From Mariprofundaceae bacterium (GTDB lineage Bacteria; Pseudomonadota; Zetaproteobacteria; Mariprofundales; Mariprofundaceae): a stretch of 55,390 nt of DNA. Shown in pieces: positions 33,647 to 42,104 of this stretch; the first letter of the stretch is position 1; each line of letters starts with the position of its first letter. The stretch spans positions 1-55,390 of the forward strand of contig JAJFLC010000014.1 in the NCBI GenBank assembly GCA_021772895.1. The letters are read 5' to 3'. The notes below the pieces were generated by a model. The model was not told the origin of the DNA and did not search any database. It saw only the letters and a list, made by a program, of their open reading frames with translations. The position numbers were made by a program, and so were the translations under genes.

Positions 33647-34906
33647 TTATTTATCCTCCGCCTTAAGTTTTTCCCGAAGCTCACTTACAAGCGTTTTAAG
33701 GTTACCAACGCTCATGCTCTGACATTGTTGAAATTTCATGCCACCACATTTTTCTAATATCCCGGCGATCTTCTGATGCTCCACACGCCACTGTTTCACA
33801 GCCTTTACTATCATGCGTGCATGACTCATTCTTCGAGAAAAGCGCCGCTTTATTTCTTTTTTATCCGCTTCAAACTTCAACGCAACAGGCTCCACCTGCT
33901 GCATCATTCTGTTCAAATCTGCCACCGTCTGTATATCTCTGGCAGCAAAACAGCTCTTTTGCTGTTTACCGCCCCCATCTACACAAAAACCTTTTTTGGC
34001 ATCAAAGCGAGCCATATGTTTTTTAACCTTGAAAAAAAGTTCGTCACGCATGATGTCGATTTTATTATAAAATCCGATGGTGTGTATGCCTGCATCATCT
34101 CTTAAATATGCAATCGCTTTCACTTCAAGCCCTGTGACAATTTTGTAGTAAGGGCCATTAATGTCATAGATAGCAATCACCACATCTGCCAACGCATTGA
34201 CAGCCGGTTGTGCTGCCCTTGTGGCTGTTTCGAGTGAATCCTGCGCTTCTTTTCTTACATGTAGCTCACCCACTAACTTCAAAGCTTGCGCCACACTGCC
34301 GGTAACCAGCCCGGTTCCAAGACCACCCAACGAGGCAAATTCGTTAACCGTGCCAATCAATGCACCTGCAGCATCGCTTCCGTTTTCACCCGCCTCAGCA
34401 AGACTCGCCAACTGATCTGAATACTCTACCGCCTTTTGCAGTGTGCTTTTAACAATCTGATCATAGGCTGTTATTTTTTGTTTTTGTTTGTCCAGCTTAT
34501 CTTTCTTTTCAAGCAGTGCCGTCTTCAGGTCTTTCTTTTTGGCTCGGTGTGCTTCGTTCGCCAGCTTTTTCAAACGCGTTGAAATACTGACAAACTCAGA
34601 TGCAGCCGCCTTTTGTTCCATTGAAATTGACGTAGCTAATTTTGCTGTTTGCTCAGCAAAAGGTTTAACATTGGGTGTCGCACAACCGAACAATAGAAAC
34701 ACTAAACCAACCATGAGACAGTGTTGCAACAAACGCTGTTGATACAAAGGGCATAGAGAATGCCCCGGATGCACAGGCACACTCACAGGAACGATGGAAA
34801 TACCGGCAGAGTCGAATTCTTCTGCGTCTACTTTCGTAAACAGACTTGATTTAAAACCGATTTCACGCAGTTTTTTAGATATACTTAAAATGCTATACGA
34901 TATCAT
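33647..34906 (-). CDS. Putative lipoprotein with helical body and unusual N-terminal extension
   Basis: 419 residues. A hydrophobic segment CLMVGLVFLLFGC (63-75) ends in a lipobox-like LFGC with Cys75, but 60-plus residues precede it, far longer than a normal lipoprotein n-region. The ATG at 34906 has an excellent ribosome site (AGGAGGAAG), while the internal Met65 has none, so the long form looks intended. The body is helical with charged coiled-coil-like stretches (AHRAKKKDLKTALLEKKDKL) and a small-residue segment ASLGGLGTGLVTGSVA. Three later cysteine-containing loops (FCVDGGG, SCFAAR, KCGGMKFQQC) could be disulfide-bonded. No family recognised. Confidence 0.75.
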   Translation of the reverse strand: MISYSILSISKKLREIGFKSSLFTKVDAEEFDSAGISIVPVSVPVHPGHSLCPLYQQRLLQHCLMVGLVFLLFGCATPNVKPFAEQTAKLATSISMEQKAAASEFVSISTRLKKLANEAHRAKKKDLKTALLEKKDKLDKQKQKITAYDQIVKSTLQKAVEYSDQLASLAEAGENGSDAAGALIGTVNEFASLGGLGTGLVTGSVAQALKLVGELHVRKEAQDSLETATRAAQPAVNALADVVIAIYDINGPYYKIVTGLEVKAIAYLRDDAGIHTIGFYNKIDIMRDELFFKVKKHMARFDAKKGFCVDGGGKQQKSCFAARDIQTVADLNRMMQQVEPVALKFEADKKEIKRRFSRRMSHARMIVKAVKQWRVEHQKIAGILEKCGGMKFQQCQSMSVGNLKTLVSELREKLKAEDK

Positions 34907-34924
34907 TATCTTCCTCCTATTTTT

Positions 34925-35623
34925 CTACCCACTAATACTGCCAAGCTGTAAAACACCCAGAACCGGATCCCAGGTTACACTCGTATCCGCATCAATTGTG
35001 TGAGCCCACAAAAGATCAGTTCCCTGCAATACACGAACCTCACGCTTTGTCTGAACCTCAGAGACTGACTCCAACAAAATTTTAGCTTTATTGAGCACAA
35101 TCTCTGCATAATCAGCTTCTGTTCCTCCGCCATAGACTGAAGCACCGCGATCATTTGGATTTGACTCTTTGTATTTATGTCCAACGCTGAACCCAACCAC
35201 ACCACCTTGTGGAAAAAAGCGTTGTATACTTTCACTTAAAATACCGGCCAGTTGTGCTTGACTGTTTTCATCCCTGATTCGAGTCGCATGCCATGGATTA
35301 CTGGCAAACAGCGGTTCAAGAAGAACCGCCGGCATATCAGTATAACGAAGGTTATAGTCCCCAAGACCATTGTAGCCGCCTACCACCACACCCCGGTCAC
35401 CGCCAAGAGAAACATCCAAACCTCTTGAGACTGCACCTGCATACCAACGTCCCCAATTGATACTTGTTTGTGAAGCATTTGCTCCGGTTACAACCATTGA
35501 ATAACCTGCTTCGACATTGGAACTGCTATTAAAATGGTGTTCCACATAAGCAATGCATTGATCTTCATTTGCTTTCGCCTGACGATCATTATAATCACCC
35601 TGATAAAATCGCACTTCGTACAT
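34925..35623 (-). CDS. N-acetylmuramoyl-L-alanine amidase (amidase_3)-like protein, short N-terminus
   Basis: 232 residues with the central and C-terminal signatures of zinc amidase_3 enzymes: YVEHHFNSSSN at 26-36 (family: SIHxN), and MPAVLLEPLFASNP at 97-110, with Glu103 at the catalytic position. The usual first strand with DPGHGG, carrying the first zinc His, is missing, and the ribosome site GGGGGAG fixes the start, so the zinc site looks incomplete. Residues 140-232 add a beta-rich tail unlike amidases. No signal peptide. It may bind or cut peptidoglycan or act in another way. Confidence 0.7.
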   Translation of the reverse strand: MYEVRFYQGDYNDRQAKANEDQCIAYVEHHFNSSSNVEAGYSMVVTGANASQTSINWGRWYAGAVSRGLDVSLGGDRGVVVGGYNGLGDYNLRYTDMPAVLLEPLFASNPWHATRIRDENSQAQLAGILSESIQRFFPQGGVVGFSVGHKYKESNPNDRGASVYGGGTEADYAEIVLNKAKILLESVSEVQTKREVRVLQGTDLLWAHTIDADTSVTWDPVLGVLQLGSISG

Positions 35624-35634
35624 GCCGACTCCCC

Positions 35635-36678
35635 CTATTCAGTTACAAGATCAATATTCAACAGATTGAGAACCCGCGAGAGCGAAATACCGTAAGTCCA
35701 GTTTTCCTGCGCACTACCTGTACGTAACTTCTCTTGCCAGCCACCCCACAGCAGGCCTATCGGTTGATGTTTGTTGTCATGGGTCACAATCAAACTGCCA
35801 CTATCACCATGGGTAGAAAAAGGAATACCATCATCGCCCAGAATGAGCAGGTCTGAATAGACAGAAAAATCAGCGCCATCACGATGTTCATAGCCGAAAC
35901 CAACGACCGTCCCATACCTCAATCCGGTTGTGCGGCCAACACGAAGCACCTTCTGCCCCAGAATCGACATATCATTTAGTGATATCTCTTTAACCGATCC
36001 CAGCTTGCCTACGCCCATCATCTCTGGATTGATATCATTCACATCGAAGCTGCTCTCCAACTCCACAAATGCGCAATCGACTCGAACCCAGCTGTTTTCT
36101 TCATCAACACCTGTATACCAATTTTCATCCAGCACAAACTCATGAACTGTTGTGGTTGTACCCAGATGTGTGCCCCATGGAACCGGATGATACAGTTTCT
36201 GCCCGGCTTCAATCGCCACATGTTTATTGGTCAGAAAGCCGAGCTTGTCATCACTTCTTCTTTTGGCAAAAGCGCCAAGTGTACCCATACTATAACTGCC
36301 CTCTTCACCCACCCAGTGAGCAACCTGTGAACCGGACCAGACCTGTGCATCCCAGCCACGAAGCCGCTCAGCCAGTTCCGAAGGTGAATCAGGAACCGGA
36401 TCTTCAGCTTCGGCCTTTCCCCCTTCAACCACATCCAGAGGGCACCAAAGACCACTTGGGCCTTCCAGCCGGTCAGGAATCAAGTTTGTACCTGGAATCC
36501 ATTTCGGGTTAATTTTTCTTGGCACAAACACGATAATGGCCGGTTCATTTGAAACACCAAAACCGCTTTTCTTTTTATACCCCAACGCCGTTCCTAACGT
36601 GCCGTTGATTGATTCAAGATAATCTCTGTTATGCGCACGTATTTGCATGAGATCCAATAATGATTTTGCCTGTGACAT
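35635..36678 (-). CDS. Trypsin-like serine peptidase
   Basis: 347 residues. The catalytic triad is visible: His153 (LTNKHVA), Asp201 (VDCAFVEL) and Ser293 (HGDSGSLIV). The N-terminal part (NGTLGTALGYKKK, PAIIVFVPRKI) resembles cytosolic Nal1-type trypsin-fold peptidases rather than secreted trypsins, in line with the absence of a signal peptide. It lies inside the 12-gene operon (11 and 32 bp from its neighbours), suggesting that it processes one of the large operon proteins; the target is unknown. Confidence 0.87.
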   Translation of the reverse strand: MSQAKSLLDLMQIRAHNRDYLESINGTLGTALGYKKKSGFGVSNEPAIIVFVPRKINPKWIPGTNLIPDRLEGPSGLWCPLDVVEGGKAEAEDPVPDSPSELAERLRGWDAQVWSGSQVAHWVGEEGSYSMGTLGAFAKRRSDDKLGFLTNKHVAIEAGQKLYHPVPWGTHLGTTTTVHEFVLDENWYTGVDEENSWVRVDCAFVELESSFDVNDINPEMMGVGKLGSVKEISLNDMSILGQKVLRVGRTTGLRYGTVVGFGYEHRDGADFSVYSDLLILGDDGIPFSTHGDSGSLIVTHDNKHQPIGLLWGGWQEKLRTGSAQENWTYGISLSRVLNLLNIDLVTE

Positions 36679-36710
36679 TTTGTCCTCCGTTAGCTTTTAT
36701 TCATACACTG

Positions 36711-37820
36711 TTACCAAATTGGATTGAAATAGGCAGAGACTGTACGCTCTCCACCCGGTTTTTCAGCCAGCCCTAACAGCGTAAGTGTTGGCACCTGTGT
36801 TGTTTGATGCGCCCTGCCTTTGGCCAGTTTCCATGTCCTGTCCAATGTCTTCTGATCACCACCCCACGCCTGCCAAAGTGCCATGATGGCCTCCTTTTTT
36901 TTCGGAGTTCTGGCCCATCTTGAAGGTGCCATGGAGTAAAAGCCGACTGCGCCCTGAGCAGCCCATGGCCATGCATGAACAAACCCTGCTGTCGGCATCC
37001 GGTCGCTATAGAATCCACCTGAAGATATGCGAAAGGCATCGCTTACATCCATGCCAAACTGAGGGTCAGCAGAAAGCATGTTACAAACACGCTCCGGTGA
37101 TACTCTCCCATTCAAAAAACGCCAATAAAGTTTGAAACTAAAATTCTTCTTCTGTGTACTCCACTCCATGGAGAGCATGCGTGGAATGGCGATCTCAAAC
37201 AGTTGCTCCATAACATCCATTGAAGCCGATGAGAATAACGCCCCCTCACGTTCTTCATCCTGCCCGTACATCGCCATAAGCCGCTGTGCATGATGCAACC
37301 CCAGTCTGGCGTTACCGGAAGAGAAAAGATCAATGTATAATTTCACCCTTGAACCTGCCGGAGCGTGACACCCACCCAGGTAGCAACCAAATCGGCCACG
37401 TGCGGCATCAAGCTGCTGACGCCATAGTTTTAGTGGTGTGATAAAATCCTGAGCCTGTTCAACCCCTGCAATATAGCAGTTCAGACAGGATTCAAACGCA
37501 TCAATCCCAAGCTGCAATCGATGCATGGGCGATAACTCCGGCAACCCGACACAACTGGCATAGCGCAGTGTACCCGGTGAATCCGAGCGCACCGATATCT
37601 CTAACGGCCCACCACCATTGATACCGGAACCATCGCTTCGTTTTGAAACCTGCCATGCGCCGCTACTGGCATGACAGATCGAATCTACAATGCGCTTACC
37701 TTCACCACCCAGCCCATTGGCAAGCGCAAGATGATAAAGATGCCGTCTTGTCCTCTCTTCTGACAACACAGCCAGCGTCTGTTTCTGATCATCTGCAAGA
37801 GAGGGTGATGACATCTGCAT
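36711..37820 (-). CDS. Unknown enzyme-like protein, possible ABBA-fold prenyltransferase
   Basis: About 369 residues, no signal peptide. I know no firm family, but several features recall ABBA aromatic prenyltransferases of the DMATS/cyanobactin type: an N-terminal GPLEISVRS (near 72-80) followed by TLRYASCVGLPE, like the P-x-E-F-S...R-x-x-x-E-P pattern; and three strand motifs with paired basic/aromatic residues, SRVKLYI (158-164), FSFKLYW (218-224) and VSAYFNP (362-368), spaced like the diphosphate-binding repeats. This is pattern-based inference. GTG 37823 and ATG 37814 are other possible starts. It begins 4-7 bp after the 855-residue protein. Confidence 0.6.
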   Translation of the reverse strand: MQMSSPSLADDQKQTLAVLSEERTRRHLYHLALANGLGGEGKRIVDSICHASSGAWQVSKRSDGSGINGGGPLEISVRSDSPGTLRYASCVGLPELSPMHRLQLGIDAFESCLNCYIAGVEQAQDFITPLKLWRQQLDAARGRFGCYLGGCHAPAGSRVKLYIDLFSSGNARLGLHHAQRLMAMYGQDEEREGALFSSASMDVMEQLFEIAIPRMLSMEWSTQKKNFSFKLYWRFLNGRVSPERVCNMLSADPQFGMDVSDAFRISSGGFYSDRMPTAGFVHAWPWAAQGAVGFYSMAPSRWARTPKKKEAIMALWQAWGGDQKTLDRTWKLAKGRAHQTTQVPTLTLLGLAEKPGGERTVSAYFNPIW

Positions 37821-37827
37821 CACACTG

Positions 37828-40395
37828 CTAGCTCAAAGGAACCACTAGATTTCGGTCACTTTCGGTTACAAATTCGGTCTCGGTTTTGGTGCCATCCCTG
37901 AAATAAGAGACCAAACGCCACTGATATTCCAGAGATGCATCGACAGAAAGACCGATGATATGCGTTCGATCTCCAGCCTGACTCTCCGTAAACAACAGTG
38001 AATCTGTGACACCTTCACTTTCCTGAATGATCACCTCAACAGCATGCAACGTTGACCAATGTGATGCCTCAGCTAGCAGTTTGACGTTAAGCGATATCTC
38101 CTGCCCCTCTTTATCATCAACAATAATGACCCCTTTATCACTCTCGATTCGGTCAGAAAAATAGTCGCTTCCATCGGCGCGAATCACTATGATCTCATAG
38201 GTGTAGCTGGCAGGGTCTTTCAGCAGCGTACCAAATCTGATGGTTCTGCCGCGCATATCATCGGGTGTGAACACCTCCTGAAAATTCTTCCGATATCCGC
38301 TTTCACCCCTGTATTCAAGATCTACAACGGCTTCAATGATATCTTCAGCCTTCAGCGTGGGTGTCAGGCGAATACGTTTGCTGCCTTCAAACGGACTGCC
38401 CACAATCACCATGGTATCTTCTGTTTCCGTCCAGTCGCTGGTGGTCTCTACATTATCGGTCAATGAGTAGATCGCCCGCCAGCGGAATGAACGCTTCTGT
38501 CGGTCCGAAAGACGGACCTTCCAGACATCGGTTTTATGATCACCGGTGAGAAGAAATGAGTGTTCGATACTGAAATCATTGCCGGGATCATCATACTGAA
38601 TTTCAACTTCAACCTGCTGAACCACCTGAAAATCAATCGTGTTATCCGCTGCAACATTTACCGTTAACAGACCAATTTTATCCAAAGGGTTAAACACCAG
38701 CTGACGCACTCGTGTGGATTCCCACTCGCCATGTAGCACCGCATCCTTGCCCACCCACGGGCTACTGTTTTTGAAGTGTACATCCGCTTTATAACGGTAG
38801 CTCATATCCTTGCTATCATTCAGCCAGGTTGTGAACTCTTTCCGCTCCTCTGCTTCAGGTTTGAAAATATACCCGTCCACATGGTCAGGATCTTCGCCAT
38901 CAGCAAGATTGCCGGGGTATTCGGTATTAATATTAACCAGCTCAATGCCATCGTTCTCCCAGTCGCAGACCACGCCCACATCGGAGACAAGACGTTTGAA
39001 GAAATCATCATCCAGATTAATCTCAAGAATACGGCTTGAAAGGTCGTGTCCTTCAATCAGTGTGGTAAACAGACCTTGAGGCGCAGCTATTCGCTCTTCA
39101 GCAGCCTGTTTATTGTATTCAAACACACGCGTTTTCAACTCTTCCTGACGATAATACTTAAGTGAAAGTGCCACTTTAAACGGCATGACACTGCCAGTGC
39201 GCGTGTTCTCACCTCCACCTGCTGCATTGCTGCTTCCACCTGAAGGGGCTGCCTCAGGACGATCCACACTGTTACCTCCGGTTGAAGAGGTTCTGGAAGG
39301 TGCAAGACCCAGACCTCCCCTTGCTGGTGCACTTCCTGTAGCCGCTGGCGCAGTTCCTGTCGCAGGTACCGCAGGCGTGGCTGGTGGTGACCCCCCTGAT
39401 GTTGCCGGTGGCGTAGGGGTGGGTGGTCTGTTAACCGGTGTGGCTGGTGCCGGCGCCCGAGGATTTGGCGCCACATTGCTGACAGCTCCACCCATCGCAC
39501 TGGAGAGCGATGTCATCATCGCGGTAAGCGGATCAACCGTACGCGCCATGAACCCCGGTGGAGTCAACGAAGATTTGAAAAGATCTTCTGTGATTTTCGC
39601 CTTAGCCCACTCCAGTGCTGCATCAGCCTGGTTTTTTAGATCTTCATCATTGGTGAACGTGGTCACTTCAATCTTGATGGAACCATCATCCACCAGTTTC
39701 TGAAAACCAACACCCACCTCGGCGGCAAGCTGAACTGCCTTAATCTGTGCCTGCACCCCAACCTCTGCCTCAAAGTGATTGTAAATACGGGAATAGTTGG
39801 CTGTCACCTTCACATTAAATGATGGGCGCATACCCAAAAATTTCAGATCATAAATCACACCGATGAAACCAACGCCATACTTGAGTGCTTCCTCCAGAAG
39901 CGTGGCACCCTCCTGACTTAAACCCACGCCGAATGTAGCTCTGTTATTACCATAGAGAGAAGGTTTGCTCGCGCCCCATGTTGTCTCAATAATCTGCAGC
40001 CTTCCCGAAGTGGCAGTCGTCTCACCATCTTCGGACTGACTCACCATACTTAGCCTAACGGTTCCATCCTCGAACATGATCGGTGACAGTGTAACCGAGC
40101 CACCACCGGAATATTGAGCCAGCTCATTCTTAATCGCGTCCAGCTCATCCTGATCAATCGAGAGATCAACAGTAAAAGCCAGCAGGCCACCGCCAAGACT
40201 CGCCTTATCATCATCAGAGAATGCAGGATTATCGGTGATGTCGCGCGCATATTTCAGGTATACAAATTCCGGCACGCCATCGTTCATTGCCAGGCGTGGC
40301 CGTTCGGATACATAGTAAAACATATTAGGGTCAGCATGATCCCGGTAGATTTGGAGGCCTCTAAGCGGGCCGATTGGTCGATCTAAATATAACAT
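37828..40395 (-). CDS. Large beta-rich operon protein G (855 aa) with internal Pro/Ala/Gly linker
   Basis: Member of a family shared within this operon. The N-terminal module (1-300) has YRDHADPNMFYYV at 17-29, FVYLKYARD, GGGLLAFTVDL, PSLYGNNRATFGVGL at 145-159 and VIYDLKFLGMRPSF from 180. A low-complexity Pro/Ala/Gly/Ser/Thr linker spans about 317-403. After it come tandem beta-sandwich modules of about 85-100 residues with the pattern W.V.L.D...R.F.WR (for example VWKVRLSDRQKRSFRWR), each ending in a strand before the next. No signal peptide or membrane segment. The ribosome site GGGAGGAGAAGAG is strong. Function unknown; extended shape likely. Confidence 0.8.
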   Translation of the reverse strand: MLYLDRPIGPLRGLQIYRDHADPNMFYYVSERPRLAMNDGVPEFVYLKYARDITDNPAFSDDDKASLGGGLLAFTVDLSIDQDELDAIKNELAQYSGGGSVTLSPIMFEDGTVRLSMVSQSEDGETTATSGRLQIIETTWGASKPSLYGNNRATFGVGLSQEGATLLEEALKYGVGFIGVIYDLKFLGMRPSFNVKVTANYSRIYNHFEAEVGVQAQIKAVQLAAEVGVGFQKLVDDGSIKIEVTTFTNDEDLKNQADAALEWAKAKITEDLFKSSLTPPGFMARTVDPLTAMMTSLSSAMGGAVSNVAPNPRAPAPATPVNRPPTPTPPATSGGSPPATPAVPATGTAPAATGSAPARGGLGLAPSRTSSTGGNSVDRPEAAPSGGSSNAAGGGENTRTGSVMPFKVALSLKYYRQEELKTRVFEYNKQAAEERIAAPQGLFTTLIEGHDLSSRILEINLDDDFFKRLVSDVGVVCDWENDGIELVNINTEYPGNLADGEDPDHVDGYIFKPEAEERKEFTTWLNDSKDMSYRYKADVHFKNSSPWVGKDAVLHGEWESTRVRQLVFNPLDKIGLLTVNVAADNTIDFQVVQQVEVEIQYDDPGNDFSIEHSFLLTGDHKTDVWKVRLSDRQKRSFRWRAIYSLTDNVETTSDWTETEDTMVIVGSPFEGSKRIRLTPTLKAEDIIEAVVDLEYRGESGYRKNFQEVFTPDDMRGRTIRFGTLLKDPASYTYEIIVIRADGSDYFSDRIESDKGVIIVDDKEGQEISLNVKLLAEASHWSTLHAVEVIIQESEGVTDSLLFTESQAGDRTHIIGLSVDASLEYQWRLVSYFRDGTKTETEFVTESDRNLVVPLS

Positions 40396-40440
40396 TCTCT
40401 TCTCCTCCCAATTTCAAACTGGAATGACGTGACCTCAAAA

Positions 40441-42051
40441 TCACTCATGGCAGAACCCCCGGATAGCTGCCTGAAGCCCTGCCAAATCCATCGACTCTTC
40501 AGATCGACTGACGTTATGAATCGTACGTGTCGGGCTCACCATCGCAGCGCCATTAACATGTGCTGCTGATGGTGGATAACTGCCACGATATTGTGGATTG
40601 CGAAAAATAAGACGATTATTCTCTACACGAAGTCCGAGTACGCCATGCCCGCCGGTACCCCAAAGAATGCTGATATAAACAGGCAAGCCATGATTCTGAA
40701 AGTGCGACATAACATTGGTTGCAGCACCTGCGTTAGGAGCTGATGCTGAAGTTCCTCCACCAAAGTCCCACGTCCATGACTGATTGAAAATAGCATCAAG
40801 AGCCCGTTTAACTTCCGGCAGTTGCAAGCCACTACCAAGCGCTGTACCGAGCCATGTAACAAAACTGTCCCGTTCCGGGTCGTAACTTCCCGCACCGGTA
40901 TGTGCATACTGCATGAGCGCAGCCTGAATACCGCGCTCACTGTATGTACGGCCAATGACCAGTTGCCAGTTGGCTCCTGCCGCAGGCTGAGTTGTACGCC
41001 ATGTCGCCACATCAAAGGCTTCCGGATTAGCACGCATCGTGCCTCCATTGGCAAGCGTAACCGTGTGGTTCTGTCGTCGATCCAGAATATAACGACACCA
41101 GCGGGCATACTCAGCTGGATTACGCAGTGCTGTATAGGTCTGAATTGAAGTGGCAGCGCAGGTTCCCGCAGCGCCCTGATTGATCTGGCCCGGTGGATCG
41201 ATAAGCTCAACGATGGCTTCAAAAATAACTTTACTTGGCAGAAGCGGCACACGCGGGTCAAGCTGCACATCCCATAGTGCCAGAAGATGATCCAGTGTTG
41301 TTCCTTCGCTTCTCTCATCACGCCAGAAAAGTGCAGGCTCGGTCATATGTCCACCACCGGCACTTGAACCCACCGCCACGCGCAGATCGAGCAACCGTTC
41401 AAAAAGCTGCCTGCCCTCACCACCGGATCGGATAAAGAGCTGCAACATCTTGGCGCGTATCCGCGAAGAGGACTGATCCCGATAGACAGGGTGTGCTACC
41501 ATCGTCTGTAGCGCACGATGTTCGGGATCATCTCCCATCAGAGGGAAGAGAAAAATAAACATCTGCTCCCAACTGGTAAGGTGTCCCAATGCCTCACTGT
41601 CATCAAAGGCTGCTGTTGGCGTTCCGGCAACAGGTGTAATCTCAATCGATGGAACATTACGATCCTGACACGCTGTATCGGTATGACTGGTATACCCTTC
41701 CGAGCTGGAGCCGGTTGGCCTCGCTTTCACCCGGTAATAGAGAGCCCCTCTGGTGCTCTCTCCGGCAACATTTTTCATCTGTGCCCAGACCGCATCAGGC
41801 AAGGTATACTCAGCATGCCCGCCCGTAATGGTGATCGTAGTCGCAGCCACTGAGCCATCATTCGAGCCTGTGTGTGTGAAAAAACAGTTCCACATGTCAC
41901 TCGGATCACTCACCGGCCTGAACAACAGCTCGGGATATTTGGCAATCTCAAGGAATGCCTCTCCATCATTATCACTGGTAATACAGAATGTTGGTGCCGG
42001 CCCATTGGATGCCCAGACATCAAAATGTGAATGTACTCTTACCCATCTCAT
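40441..42051 (-). CDS. Papain-like cysteine peptidase-domain protein
   Basis: 536 residues. The C-terminal half shows a papain-like active site: Gln292 and Cys298 in INQGAAGTCAATS (oxyanion Gln, nucleophile Cys), His469 in TGGHGVLGL, and Asn485 in FRNPQYRG. This order (Q...C...H...N) fits clan CA peptidases such as C39-like or C58-like enzymes. The first ~130 residues are beta-rich (FEV-like strands, SDNDGEAFLEI), perhaps a recognition domain. No signal peptide. It lies between the two large paralogs E and G, so it may mature them or be an effector; neither is shown. Confidence 0.78.
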   Translation of the reverse strand: MRWVRVHSHFDVWASNGPAPTFCITSDNDGEAFLEIAKYPELLFRPVSDPSDMWNCFFTHTGSNDGSVAATTITITGGHAEYTLPDAVWAQMKNVAGESTRGALYYRVKARPTGSSSEGYTSHTDTACQDRNVPSIEITPVAGTPTAAFDDSEALGHLTSWEQMFIFLFPLMGDDPEHRALQTMVAHPVYRDQSSSRIRAKMLQLFIRSGGEGRQLFERLLDLRVAVGSSAGGGHMTEPALFWRDERSEGTTLDHLLALWDVQLDPRVPLLPSKVIFEAIVELIDPPGQINQGAAGTCAATSIQTYTALRNPAEYARWCRYILDRRQNHTVTLANGGTMRANPEAFDVATWRTTQPAAGANWQLVIGRTYSERGIQAALMQYAHTGAGSYDPERDSFVTWLGTALGSGLQLPEVKRALDAIFNQSWTWDFGGGTSASAPNAGAATNVMSHFQNHGLPVYISILWGTGGHGVLGLRVENNRLIFRNPQYRGSYPPSAAHVNGAAMVSPTRTIHNVSRSEESMDLAGLQAAIRGFCHE

Positions 42052-42104
42052 AATTTCATTCCCCTCTTCACTCTTAATTTAACGCTCTTTTTATCCATCT
42101 TCGT

